NCBI GenBank assembly: GCA_024760905.1 | Contig: CM045729.1 | Span: forward strand, 60,225,080 to 60,289,079 | Reading direction: 5' to 3' | Source of the DNA: Plotosus lineatus | Taxonomy: Eukaryota > Chordata > Actinopteri > Siluriformes > Plotosidae | DNA: 64,000 nucleotides | Shown here: positions 11,585-23,032 of the stretch, in pieces | Layout: each line of letters begins with the position of its first letter | Numbering within the stretch: the first letter of the stretch is position 1 | Made by a program: the position numbers and the translations under genes | Notes under the pieces: model-generated | Seen by the model: the letters and a program-made list of their open reading frames with translations, nothing else | The model's database searches: none | Told to the model about the DNA's origin: nothing

Positions 11585-11899
11585 TATTCATTCATTCATT
11601 CATTTTCTGAACCGCTTAACCCTAATTAGGTTTGCGGGGAGGCTGGTGCCCGTTTCAGCTGACTTTGGGTGAGGGTAGAGTACACCCTGGATACAGTAGC
11701 TCGCCAGGCCATCGCAGCTTAGAAACACACTGATGGCCATGCAGCTACCCTTGATGAAAGTCAACAATGGCCCTTTTACATGAACCTCTCACCATAGACA
11801 GTGCCAGCCTTTGATGGCCCAGTTAGTTGCACTGGGGGGAACAGCAGTGACAACTGTTGACAGTGAGGCTTGAAGTCCCAACCTTGGGCTCGGTAATCC
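11585..11899 (-). mobile_element. SINE-A with L2 tail, truncated tRNA head
   Basis: Minus-strand insertion flanked by the 12-bp duplication GCCTATAAAATT (11573-11584 and 11900-11911). The L2-type tail (ATTCATTCATTTTCTGAACC) is at the left. The SINE-A body (CAGCTACCCTTGATGAAAGT, then TTTTACATGAACCTCTCACC) follows. At the right the element stops inside the tRNA-like head, so the A box is lost (5' truncation). Confidence 0.8.
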
Positions 11900-12099
11900 G
11901 CCTATAAAATTGAAACAGCTATTAATACGACGCGGCTGTCGAACATCAAAGGGCATCAAACTTTCTAAAGGTGAAGGATCTGGACTACAATCAGGACAAT
12001 TCAGCACCTGGATATGGCCATGCTGCTTGTAATAGCTACAGTATGTGGTTTTGGATTATCTTGCTTAAATAGACAAAGCGTTCCCGTAAATAGTTTTCT

Positions 12100-12720
12100 A
12101 GATAGAAGTACATGTTGCTCTTAAACCTTTATATACCTTTCAGCATTGATAGTTTCTTCCAAAACATACATCCCGCCCATATGCACCCCCATACCATCAA
12201 GGATGCTAGCTTTTGAACTGAACGCTGAGAATACACTAGAAGGTCTCACTCATATTTAGATGCAGGACACACTGTCCGTGATTATGAGCAAGTACGTCAC
12301 ATTTGTACTTGTCTGACAATAGAACACTTTTCCACTTTGAAACAGTCCATTTCAAATGAGTTTTGGCCCACAGTACACAGTGGCACTTCTGGCCCATGTT
12401 CAAATATGGCTTTCTTTTTCATGACAGTGCTTTAGTTGACATCTGCAGATAATGGCTTATGTTTACCGACGGTATTTTGGGGAAACATTCCTAGGGCCAT
12501 TTATTAAAGTCATTGAAACAGTTATGGCAATGAGTAATGCAGTGTTGTTTGAGGGTCCGAAGACCCAGGCATCCAAAAAAGACCTTCGGCTCTTTCCATT
12601 GTGCACAGCGATATCTCCAGTTTCTCTGAATTTTTTGGTAATGTTATGCACTGTAGATAATGAGATTTCGGTCAGAAATCAGAAAAATCAATTAAATCAG
12701 ATCAGTTGAGATAAGAAGTG
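12100..12720 (-). pseudogene. Tc1-like transposase relic
   Basis: The minus strand encodes fragments of a Tc1-type transposase: an HTH-linked region (VHNGKSRRSFLDAW, preceded by NITKKFRETGDI) at 12463-12651 and, downstream in the protein, an ASLMVWGC-type motif around 12185-12210. Frames are broken and the catalytic triad cannot be followed. No convincing terminal repeats were found. Confidence 0.6.
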
Positions 12721-13192
12721 TCGCATTTATAGCAAATTCTAATTGGAATCAAGTGTGCCAACACAATGTTTGTCCATGTAAAAAAATTTCACAAGAATAT
12801 TATGACACAAAAGATACATGTTCATAATTTATATTCATGATTACCTGAAAATAAATGTTAAAAAAAAACTGTTATTAAACAGTGTGTACTCGCAACACTG
12901 TAAACTCATATCACTCATCGTATACAGGGTTCAGTGGTTGACAAATGAATGTATCATTAGGTGCATAATCATTTCAGTCTGTTATTAAGGATATCATAAG
13001 CATAAAGAATGTATACTGAACAGCCTAATGGACTGTCACTGATAATAATCTTTCCTGAATCTGCTCTGCCACAGGGAGGGAAATATAATAATTACCTATT
13101 CATACTTTTAGTTATAGTTGTATTTTTCACTTGCATTTACATTCAAACATTACTGAATGAAATATATATAAAGACAAATTAATGCAGCCTTG
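12721..13192. other. No gene recognised
   Basis: AT-rich sequence up to the G-run that starts the next RTE element. Confidence 0.55.
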
Positions 13193-16100
13193 GGGGGGGG
13201 GGGGTCACAAACCAGTGTTCTTTCTCATGCCTGTCCCAAGCTTGGATAAATGCAGAGGGTTGTGTCAGGAAGGAAATCCAACGTAAAACCTAAGCCAAAT
13301 CAAACATGCAAATCGTTAATGACTTCCAAACCAGATCAGTCGAGGCCCGGATTAATAAAGACCGCCATCAGTGCTGTTAACCAACAGGATGCTAGTGGAA
13401 ACTGGACAACTGTTGGTTGAAGGAGAGGTGGGAGGCATGTCTGTAGGGAGAGAGAGAAGAGGAAAGGCATGAGTCTAGGACAGAGAGTAGGGACTTTGAA
13501 TGTTGGAACTATGATAGGAAAAGATAGAGAGCTGGCTGACATGATTCAGAGGAGGAAGGTGGACATATTGTGTGTTTAGGAGACCAAGAGACCAGGTGGA
13601 CCAGGTGGAAAGGTAGCAATGCTAGAAGCTTAGGAGCAGGGTTTAAGCTGTTTTATCATGGTGTGGATGGAAAGAGAAATGGAGTAGGAGTCATCTTGAA
13701 AGAGGAGTTTGTCAGGAATGTTCTAGAAGTGAAAAGAGTGTCAGACAATGTGATAAGTCTCAAGTTAGAAATTGAAGGTGCGATGTTCAATGTTGTTCGT
13801 GTTTATGCCCCACAAACAGGATGTGAGCGAGAAGAGAAAGAGAGATTCTGGAGTGAGTTAGATGAAGTGATGCAGAGTACCCCAGAGGTGAAAGAGTGGG
13901 CATTGCTGCAGATTTCAATGGACATGTTGATGCAGGCAACAGAGTTGACGAGGAAATGATGGGCAAGTTTGGTATAACAGACAGGAACACAGAAGGACAG
14001 ATGTTGATAGATGATGCAAAAAGGATGGAAATGGTTGTGGCGAATACTTTCTTCCAGAAGAGACAGGAGCATAGGGTGACTTATAAAAGCGGGGGTGGGA
14101 GCACACAGATAGACTACATCTTGTGTAGATGATGTAATTTGAAGGAAGTCAGTGACTGCAAAGTAGTAGTGGGTGAGAGTGTTAGCTAGTTGTCTAGAGT
14201 CAGACAGCATAGGATGGTGGTGTGCAGAATGACCTTGATGGTGAGAAAGGAGAAGAAGGGAAAGGCAGAGCAGAAGACAAAGTGGTGGAAGTTGAAAAAG
14301 GAAGAGTGTCGTGTTGTCTTCAAAGAGGAGTTGAAACAGGCTTTGGGTAGCCAGGAAGTGCTTCCAAATGACTGGACAACCACAGCAAATGTGATCAGGG
14401 ACACAGGTATGAGAGTACTTGGTGTGTCCTCTGGAAGGAAAGTAAATAAGGAAACTTGGTGGTGGAATGAGGAAGTGCAGCAGTGTGTACAAAGGAAGAG
14501 GTTAGCTAAGAAAAAGTGGGACATTGAGAGGACCGAAGAGAGTAAACAGGAGTACAGGGAGACACAGCGTAAGGCAAAGGTAGCAGTGTCAAAGGCCAAA
14601 CAGAGCGAGTTTGATGACTTGTATGCTCGGTTGGAAAGTAAGGAGGGAGAAAATGATTTATATAGGTTGGCACAGCAGAGAAATAGAGATGGGAAGGATG
14701 TGCAGCAAGTTAGATTGATAAAGGACAGAGAGGGAAATGTATTGACTGATGACAGAAGTGTGCTGGGAAGATGGAAAGAGTACTTTGAAGAGCTGATGAA
14801 TGAGGAAAATGAGAGAGAAAAAAGAGTAGAAGCGGTGACTGTTGAGGACCAGGAAGTAGCAAAGATTAGTAAGGGTGAAGTGAGAAGGGCATTGAAGAGG
14901 ATGAAGAATGGAAAGGTAGTTGGTCCTGATGACATACCTGTGGAGGTATGGAAGTGTCTAGAAGAGGTAGCAGTAGACTTTCTGACAAGAACATTCAACA
15001 AGGTCTTAGAGAGTGGGAGGATGCCAGAGGAATGGAGGTGAAGTGTGCTGGTGCCCATTTTAATAACAGAAGAGACGTGCAGAGTTGTGGCAAGTACAGA
15101 GAGATAGTTGAGGAGCCATATTATGAAGTTATGGGAAAGTTGTTATGGAAGCTAGATTAAGGGCAGATGTCAGCATTTGTGAACAACAGTTTGGTTTCAT
15201 GCCAGAAAAGAGCACCACCGATGCAGTGTTTGCTTTGACAATGTTAATAGAGAAGTACAGAGTTGCTTAGATGGAGCTGCATTGTGCCTTGTGGATCTGG
15301 AGAAAGCATGTGACAGGGTGCCAAGAGAGGAACTGTGGTATTGCGTGAGGAAGTCTGGAGTGGCAGAGAAGTATGTTAGAGTGGTGCAGGACATGTATGA
15401 GAATTGTAAGACACTAGTGAGGTGTGCTATCAACGTGACAGAGTTCAAGGTGGAGTTGGTATTGCATCAAGGGTCAGCTCTGAGCCCCTTTTTTGCTATG
15501 GTGATGGACAGGCTGACAGATGAGGTTAGACAGGAATCTCCATGGACGATGATGTTTGCAGATGACAATGTGATCTGAAGTGAGAGCAGTGAACAAGTGA
15601 TGGAAAATCTAGAAAGGTGGAGGTATGCCCTGGAAAGGTGGGGAATGAAGGTTAGCCTCAGTAAGACAGAATACATGTATGTGAACGAGAAGGACCCAAG
15701 AGGAACGGTGAGGTTACAGGGAGTAGAGATAAAGAAGGTGGAGGATTTAAGTACTTAGGCTCAACAGCCCAGAGCAATGGAGAGTGTGGAAAAGAGGTGA
15801 AGACGCGTTTGCAGGCAGGTTGAAATGATTGGAGAAAAGTGTCCGGTGTGAAGTGTGATAGGAGGGTCTCAGCAAGAATGAAAGGAAAAGTGTACAAGAC
15901 GGTGATGAGGCCAGCGATGTTATATGGTTTAGAAACAGTGGCCCTGAGGAAAAGACAGGAGGCAGAGTTGGAGGTAGCAGAGATGACAATGCTGAAGTTC
16001 TCTTTGGGAGTAACGAAGATGGCTCAGGAATGAGTTCATCAGAGGGACAGCACATGTAAGAGGTTTTGGAGACAAAGTCAGAGAGGCTAGATTGCGATGG

Positions 16101-16320
16101 TTTAGACATGTACAGAGGAGGGATAGTGAGTATATTGGTAGTAGGATGCTGAGGTTGGAACTACACGGCAGAAGGCCTAGAGGAAGACCAAAGAAGAGAT
16201 TTATGGATGTGGTGAAGGAGGACATGAAGGTAGTTGGTATAAGAGAAGATGCAGAAGAGAAGGGTGACATGAAGGCAGATGATTCGCTATTGCAACCCCT
16301 GAAGGGAACAGTCAAAAGTA
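13193..16320 (+). mobile_element. RTE-type LINE, near full length, degraded
   Basis: Collinear with the 19598-22726 copy from the G-rich 5' end and leader (CACAAACCAGTG, ATAAATGCAGAGGGTTG) to the 3' end (CCCCTGAAGGGAACAG). It encodes an APE endonuclease (VYAPQTGCEREEKERFW at about 13.8 kb), the linker and RT N-terminus (14190-15041; VVGPDDIPVEVW), RT motif A (VDLEKACDRVP; the usual Tyr before Asp is Cys), motif C (FADDNVI near 15560) and the basic C-terminus (16092-16300). Many stops and frameshifts separate these pieces. The RT core has internal substitutions and short losses near 15050-15130, 15270 and 16000, and the (GAA) tail is not evident. No clear target duplication. Long minus-strand open frames here are antisense shadows. 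Confidence 0.9.
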
Positions 16321-16544
16321 AAATAGAAGATATGAAAAACGACAAATGGGCATTTTTTTTTTTAATTTTCAAGAAAAATCAAATCTAAACACACTTTTCA
16401 TAACAGAAAGGAGTCCTTTTAAATGTTCTTAATCCATCTGAATCTTTGGTTGCTGCAATTTTACAGTTGCAGATGCGATTTAAATCACTGAGTGAGAGGT
16501 CTTTTTGTATCTTGAAAATTTCAGCCAAATTCATAGACTTATAT

Positions 16545-17099
16545 ACTACTACTACTACTACTACTACTATTAATACTACTACTACTGTAGGCCTCCGTCA
16601 GTCCCGAAAGTCTATGGCTGTGCTCTGGCTGGTATTCCGGCTGTGCAGAGCCGGGGTAGGGAGTAATGGAGGACAGGCAGTTACCCAAGCAGCACATCCC
16701 CCCTTCTCAGCACCATCGGAAGGATCCAATGGAAGGGCACGTGCATATACAACTGGGTTCCAATGCCGCTGCAGGACTTGCCAGAACGTTACTGTAAACG
16801 AACTGCCTCAGGGGACTCCGACTCCCAATTAGAAACATGCTGAGACAACCCTTTAGCAAGGGACAGAAACACGCTGCCGGCTTTGCAGCCTACTCTTTTC
16901 AAAAGTCACCAATGTTTCTTTTACATGCCTCACACCATACACAGACAGAGAGACATGGCCGGCCTTTGATAACCCGGTTGGCTGCACTTGGGGAGACAAT
17001 GGCAACCTTGTGGAGAGTGGGACAGTGGTGGTCTAGTGGTATAAGGCGTAGGATCGCTGATTCTAAGGTTGGGGGTACTACTACTACTACTACTACTAC

Positions 17100-17148
<49 letters not shown>

Positions 17149-17150
17149 CC
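16545..17150 (-). mobile_element. SINE-A with third tail type and inverted tRNA head
   Basis: Minus-strand SINE-A body at about 16835-17021 (CCCTTTAGCAAGGGACAGAA; GTTTCTTTTACATGCCTCAC). On its 3' side (left) lies about 260 bp (16573-16830, beginning GTAGGCCTCCGTCAGTCCCG) unlike either other tail, bordered by (ACT)n. On its 5' side (right) the tRNA-like head (CAGTGGTGGTCTAGTGGTAT at about 17026) is in the opposite, plus orientation. The head stops at GGTTGGGGGT and runs into (ACT)n then (AAT)n to about 17150. Only a few bases of the SINE are missing at the inversion junction. Confidence 0.7.
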
Positions 17151-17857
17151 CTTTATTACAGTAATTTAGCATGAATGGACTAAGTCTATTCTTGAGTAAT
17201 AATGCAACAAACGTGTGTACATCACTAACAGGAAACACAATAATGCTTGAGCAAAGGAATAAACTTTACTGCTACTAAGTATACATAACTGTCCTCAGAT
17301 TTGTTTCTAAGTGTTTTGATTTTAATATTTGAGATCGGACTGCAATCTATTATAGAAAAATTTATCAGAAAAAGGATACGTGAGTGACAAGTCAATGACT
17401 CAGATGTCAGGTCCTAATATTTAACCATCTACTGCATGTCCTGTCATGCTACTATATTTATGCTTGCTTGAATAATCTAGGCATCAGATTTCCCTATGAG
17501 ATACATGCTATGTTTTAGAGGTCTGCCATGGCCAGTGCACCCATAAGCCAGCTTGTAAAAGTAGCTGTCAGATTTTTGTCTTAATTTTAGTTATCTAGCG
17601 CTTTGTAAAACAATGTCACCAAGGTGAAATGGCACTGTAATGTGATCTCGGGTTTGTGCATGTCGAAAAGGTCATCTGTGATCTCACTCATTATGCACCC
17701 GTATTTTTCAAAACACCCACCAACACTCTGCTGACCTGCGAGACATTTTAATTCACACTAGGCTACAGAAATTGATGGTTAGATTGGATGACTAGCACAA
17801 TGGTTATGGTTATATGCTCATACTGTTAGATAGAAATCTAAAAAAAAAATGAAAATT
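17151..17857. other. No gene recognised
   Basis: AT-rich DNA with no domain or repeat recognised. Confidence 0.55.
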
Positions 17858-18186
17858 GTCACATTCATTTTCTGAACTGCCTGATCCCCATTCGGGCCCT
17901 GGGGAGGTTTGCACCCATCTTCAGGCAAAAGCAGAGTACACCCTGGACAGCTCACCAGGCCCCTGCTGGGCAGAAATACACTGACGGCTTTGCAGCCTAC
18001 TCTTGACAAAAGTCAGCAATGGTTCTTTTACATGCCTCACACCATAGACAGTGAGAGACATATCCGGCCTTTGAAAACCCAGTTAGCTGCACTAGGGGGA
18101 CAGCAGTGACAGCCGTTGCCAGTGGGGCTTATACCCCCAACCTTGTGATCAGTAATCCAACACCTTATCACCAGGCCACCACAGCC
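17858..18186 (-). mobile_element. SINE-A with L2 tail
   Basis: Full-length minus-strand copy: L2-type tail (CATTCATTTTCTGAACTGCC) at left, SINE-A body (GGTTCTTTTACATGCCTCAC), and a degenerate tRNA-like head ending in CCAGGCCACCACAGCC at right. Confidence 0.8.
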
Positions 18187-18589
18187 ATTTTCCAGTATAT
18201 GGTGTTTTAAAAAAATGTTTATGCAAGAAATAAACTATCAACTATCAGATAGTTTGGTTCAGTGAGTCTAAGTGAGGAAAAAAATCTTTAATTTGCATTA
18301 CATCAGTTCAGTTCTTTACCACATAAAAGTCCATACCAGTTATTTCAGATGAAATAAACATGTTTATCAAGCAAGACTAGTGAATAACACAGAAATACTT
18401 TCTATATATCCAATACAAACTGCTACAGTACATAAAATCCTGGACACTGTATATCCGATTTGATTAAAAAAAATTAATTAATTAGGTTGGGAGGAATTTA
18501 AGCACGTCAACCTTCAAAAATGGCATTCAGACTGCACTTATTTCATTAATATCAGTTTTAGCACTAATTTATTTCAGCACTGGAGGACC
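18187..18589. other. No gene recognised
   Basis: AT-rich spacer with an AATTAATTAATTA run near 18472. Confidence 0.5.
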
Positions 18590-19098
18590 AGGAAGACAGA
18601 GCCTGCTTGCATTCATGTGGCGACAGTGGAGTGTGTGGACAGTTCCAGGACATCCACATGTCATCTGACCTAGTCTAGTCTGTCAACACCTCACACCTGA
18701 TGAAGTCCCAACAATGGCTTTTCTTCCTCAGGAAGTTGAAACGAACTGAACACAGCAGCTCTAGAACTAGTACAGTACTACAATAGATAGTGTACTCTGT
18801 CTCTGTGCAACGGTGGGATTCAGTAGCTACAGTGCAATGGACAGAAAGGACTTGGCCTGGGTGGTGAAACTGCTCAGGGGATTGTGAACTACCATCTATC
18901 AGATCTGGACACAATATATGCTCTCTGGGTCCAGAAGGCCAAGTGGATCGCACTAACCTGGGAAATGAACTGTTCAGGAAAGTGGTACAGCAGCTTTTAA
19001 GACCAACACAACCAGACTCAAAACCAGCTTCCTCACCAGAATTGTGAAAGTCATCTGCCCTCCACCTTCACCCCCTCTCAGTCACACTGACATGCAAC
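18590..19098 (+). mobile_element. L2/Rex1-group LINE, 5' segment of a split element
   Basis: Encodes degraded C-terminal LINE sequence such as QQWLFFLRKLKRTEHS and GNELFRKVVQQLL, normally close to the end of the ORF2 protein. The element is interrupted at 19099 by a hAT and resumes at 23033. Confidence 0.6.
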
Positions 19099-19245
19099 CA
19101 ATGTTCCTTCTAAGCTGCGCGCATACACAATTGCGCACTGGTTTTAAGGTCTCCGCGCACAGATATTTTGTGCTGCACACAAAAAATAGAAATCCCACCT
19201 GAAGTGAAAATAAAATAAACATATAACTATTCAGTCTGTGCTATT

Positions 19246-19533
19246 TTGGAATGTGATTCAATGAGTGAAGGGCGACTGGTTGCTCCAGTCAATGATGCGA
19301 TATACCAGAAAGCAAGCGTAGCAAAAATTACACCTTTTCAATTTTTGAATTCAATCAATCATGTAGTGCAGAATGAGATGGTGTGTAGTCTTAAAAATGC
19401 ACCTTGGCACACCCTCATTGTAGATGAGAGCACAGACATAACAGTGCTCAAAATGCTGGTCCTTCATTTTAAATACACAGTAGGACTCTCTCTAAAACAA
19501 TGGACAGCAGAACTCTCTACCAGACCACAGTAG
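19246..19533 (+). pseudogene. hAT transposase fragment
   Basis: About 95 codons with FLNSINHVVQNEMV followed by HTLIVDESTDI and VLHFKYT. The DEST/S-D block is shared by hAT transposases and their domesticated relatives. The BED finger, most of the catalytic core and the C-terminal dimerisation domain are missing, so it is not functional. Confidence 0.65.
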
Positions 19534-19597
19534 GACTCTTTCACCCAGACAGAGCTTCACACATTGACATTTCAAACTCATACTTGTAATACAAGTC

Positions 19598-22500
19598 CGT
19601 GAGGGGGGGGCACAAACCAGTGTCTCTCCCTCACGCCGGTCCCAAGCCCGGATAAATGCAGAGGGTTGCGTCAGGAAGGGCATCCGGCGTAAAACAAATG
19701 CCAAATAAACTATGCGAATCACAAGAAAGAACCACATACCGGATCGGTCGAGGCCCGGGTTAACAACGACCGCCATCAGTGCCGTCAACCAACAGGGTGC
19801 TGATGGAAATTGGACTACTGTTGGTCGAAGACGTCGAAGAAGGAGAGGCGGGAGGCGTGTCCGTTGCCAGAGAGAGAAGAGGAAAGGCATGAGTCTAGGA
19901 CTGAAAGTAGGGACTTTGAATGTTGGAACTATGACAGGAAAAGGTAGAGAGCTGGCTGACATGATGCAGAGGAGGAAGGTGGACATACTGTGTGTTCAGG
20001 AGACCAGGTGGAAAGGTCGCAAGGCTAGAAGCATAGGAGCAGGGTTTAAGCTGTTTTATCACGGTGTGGATGGGAAGAGAAATGGAGTCGGAGTCATCTT
20101 GAAGGAGGAGTTTGCCAGGAATGTTCTAGAAGTGAAAAGAGTGTCAGACAGAGTGATTAGTCTCAAGTTAGAAATTAAAGGTGTGATGGTCAATGTTGTT
20201 AGTGCTTATGCCCCACAGACAGGATGTGAGCGAGAAGAGAAGGAGAGATTCTGGAGGGAGTTAGATGAAGTGATGCAGAGTACGGGCAGAGGTGAAAGAC
20301 TGGTCATTGGGGCAGACTTCAATGGACATGTTGGTGCAGGAAACAGAGGGGACGAGGAAGTGATGGGTAGGTTTGGTATCCAGGACAGGAGCATGAAGGA
20401 CAGATGTTGGTAGATTTTGCAAAAAGGATGGAAATGGCTGTGGTGAATACTTTCTTCCAGAAGAGAGAGGAGCATAGGGTGACTTATAAAAGTGGAGGTA
20501 GGAGCACACAGGTAGACTACATCTTGTGCAGGCGATGTAATTTAAGGGAAGTCAGTGACTGCAAAGTCATAGTGGGTGAGAGTGTTGCCAAACAGCATAG
20601 GATGGTGGTGTGCAGGATGATGCTGATGGTGAGGAAGGTGAAGAAGGCAAAGGCAGAGCAGAAGACAAAGTGGTGGAAGTTGAAAAGGAAGAGTGTCAGG
20701 TTGTCTTCAAGGAGGAGTTGAAACAGGCTTTGGGTGGTCAGGAAGTGCTTCCAGATGACTGGACAACTACAGCTAATGTGATCAGGGAGACAGGTAGGAG
20801 AATACTTGGTGTGTCATCTGGAAGGAAAGTAGATAAGGAGACTTGGTGGTGGAATGAGGAAGTGCAGGAGTGTGTACAAAGGAAGAGATTAGCTAAGAAG
20901 AAGTGGGACATTGAGAAAACCGAAGAGAGTAAACAGGAGTACAGGGAGACACAGCGTAAGGCAAAGGTAGCAGTGTCAAAGGCCAAACAGAGCGCGTTTG
21001 ATGACTTGTATGCTCGGTTGGAAAGTAAGGAGGGAGAAAATGATTTATATAGGTTGGCACAGCAGAGAAATAGAGATGGGAAGGACGTGCAGCAAGTTAG
21101 ATTGATAAAGGACAGAGAGGGAAATGTATTGACTGATGACAGAAGTGTGCTGGGAAGATGGAAAGAGTACTTTGAAGAGCTGATGAATGAGGAAAATGAG
21201 AGAGAAAAAGAGTAGAAGAGGTGACTGTTGAGGACCAGGAAGTAGCAAAGATTAGTAAGGGTGAAGTGAGGAGGGCATTGAAGAGGATGAAGAATGGAAA
21301 GGCAGTTGGTCCTGATGACATACCGGTGGAGGCATGGAAGTGTCTAGGAGAGGTAGCAGTAGATTTTCTGACAAGAACATTTAACAAGGTCTTAGAGAGT
21401 GAGAGGATGCCAGAGGAATGGAGGAGAAGTGTGCTGGTGCCCATTTTTAAGAACAAGGGAGGCGGGCAGAGTTGTGGCAACTACAGAGGGATAAAGTTGA
21501 TGAGCCATACGATGAAGTTATGGGAAAGAATAGTGGAAGCTAGACTAAGGGCAGAAGTCAGCATTTGTGAACAACAGTTTAGTTTCATGCCAAGAAAGAG
21601 CACCACAGATGCAGTGTTTGCCTTGAGGATGTTAATAGAGAAGTACAGTGAAGGTCAGAGGGAGCTGCATTGTGCCTTTGTGGATCTGGAGAAAGCATAT
21701 GACAGGGTGCCGAGAGAAGAACTGTGGTATTGCATGAGGAAGTCTGGAGTGGCAGAGAAGTATGTTAGAGTGGTGCAGGACATGTATGAGAGATGTAAGA
21801 CAGTGGTGAGGTGTGCTGTCGGTGTGACACAAGAGTTCAAGGTGGAGGTGGGACTGCATCAAGGGTCAGCTCTCAGCTCCTTCTTGTTTGCTATGGTGAT
21901 GGACAGGCTGACAGATGAGGTTAGACAAGATTCCCCATGGACTATGATGTTTGCAGATGACATTGTGATCTGTTGTGAGAGCAGAGAACAAGTGCAGGAA
22001 AATCTAGAGAGGTGGAGGTATGCCCTGGAAAGGAGGGGAATGAAGATTAGCCTCAGTAAGACAGAATACATGTGCATGAATGACAAGGGCCAAAGAGGAA
22101 CGGTGAGATTACAGGGAGCAGAGATAAGGAAGGTGGAGGATTTTAAGTACTTAGGCTCAACAATCCAGAGCAATGGAGAGTGTGGAAAAGAGGTCAAGAA
22201 GCGTGTGCAGGCAGGTTGGAATGGTTGGAGAAAAGTGTCCGGTGTGATAGGAGGGTATCGGCAAGAATGAAAGGAAAAGTGTACAAGACGGTGTTGAGGC
22301 CAACGATGTTGTATGGGTTAGAAACAGTGGCCCTGGGGAAAAGACAGGAGGCAGAGTTGGAGGTAGCAGAGATGAAAATGTTGAGGTTCTCTTTGGGAGT
22401 AACGAGGATAGATAGGATTAGGAATGAGCACATCAGAGGGACAGCACATGTAAGACGTTTTGGAGACAAAGTCAGAGAGGCTAGATTGAGATGGTTTGGA

Positions 22501-22726
22501 CATGTACAGAGGAGGGATAGTGAGTATATTGGTAATAGGATGCTGAGGCTGGAACTACCAGGCAGAAGGCCTAGAGGAAGACCAAAGAGACGATTTATGG
22601 ATGTGGTGAAGGAGGACATGAAGGTCGTTGGTGTAAGAGAAGAAGATGCAGAGGATAGGGTGAGATGGAGGCAGATGATTCGCTGTGGCGACCCCTGAAG
22701 GGAAAAGCCGAAAGGAAAAGAAGAAG
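19598..22726 (+). mobile_element. RTE-type LINE, full length with 16-bp target duplication
   Basis: Flanked by perfect ACTTGTAATACAAGTC duplications (19582-19597 and 22727-22742). The 5' leader is G-rich. The polyprotein reads APE endonuclease (19712-20560: GTLNVGT, QETRWKG, AYAPQTG, GADFNGHVG, QVDYILCRR), linker (20610-21215), RT (21221-22080: GPDDIPVEAW, motif A CAFVDLEKAYDRVP, motif C FADD at 21950-21961) and a basic C-terminus (22260-22698) that ends CGDP just before a short UTR and AAGAAG tail. The reading frame changes four times (near 20400, 20690, 21206 and 22230), so no single protein is made. Otherwise almost no stops occur, which suggests a fairly recent insertion. It lies inside the hAT at 19099-23032. 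Confidence 0.93.
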
Positions 22727-23032
22727 ACTTGTAATACAAGTCAGAGCTTCACAATGACAATTGAGTTTATAGTTGGCTTGGTTGACAATGTATGTTTTAC
22801 TGTAGCTAAAAGAAATGTCCTTTTCATTGTAAGCTTGGTAAAGCACTTAATTATTTTTTTAATGGAAAATAAATGCTGTAATTTGATTCTTTTAATAAAT
22901 TGTGCTACTTGGATGGATGCAATACTGGCCTGACCACAGTGCACAAGTCTGATGTGGCTCACAGTGGTCCAAGGGACCGCTCAAGGACATGATGTGTTTG
23001 CTCAGACACATAGAAAATTAGAGGGAACATTG

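Larger units (their letters stand above)
19099..23032 (+). mobile_element. hAT-type DNA transposon, interrupted by RTE
   Basis: Ends read CAATGTTCCTTCTAAGCTGC (left) and, inward from the right, CAATGTTCCCTCTAATTTTC. The 8-bp flanks CATGCAAC (19091-19098) and CATACAAC (23033-23040) agree at 7 of 8 positions, as expected for a hAT duplication. Inside, 19246-19533 encodes about 95 residues including LIVDESTDI, a conserved block of hAT transposases of the DUF4371/ZBED type. Without the inserted RTE the element is only about 0.8 kb, so it is a deletion derivative. Confidence 0.8.

Noticed and set aside
13803..15058. Minus-strand open frames of 229 and 290 residues, Ser/Leu-rich
   Set aside because: Antisense shadows of the RTE coding region; the same pattern recurs opposite the other RTE copy (19492-22739).
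13187..16345. Target duplication for the degraded RTE
   Set aside because: Only a 7-bp GACAAAT match near the ends, not at consistent distances; not convincing.
16446..16832. 128-residue plus-strand frame
   Set aside because: Crosses an (ACT)n run and the antisense of a SINE tail; no domain.
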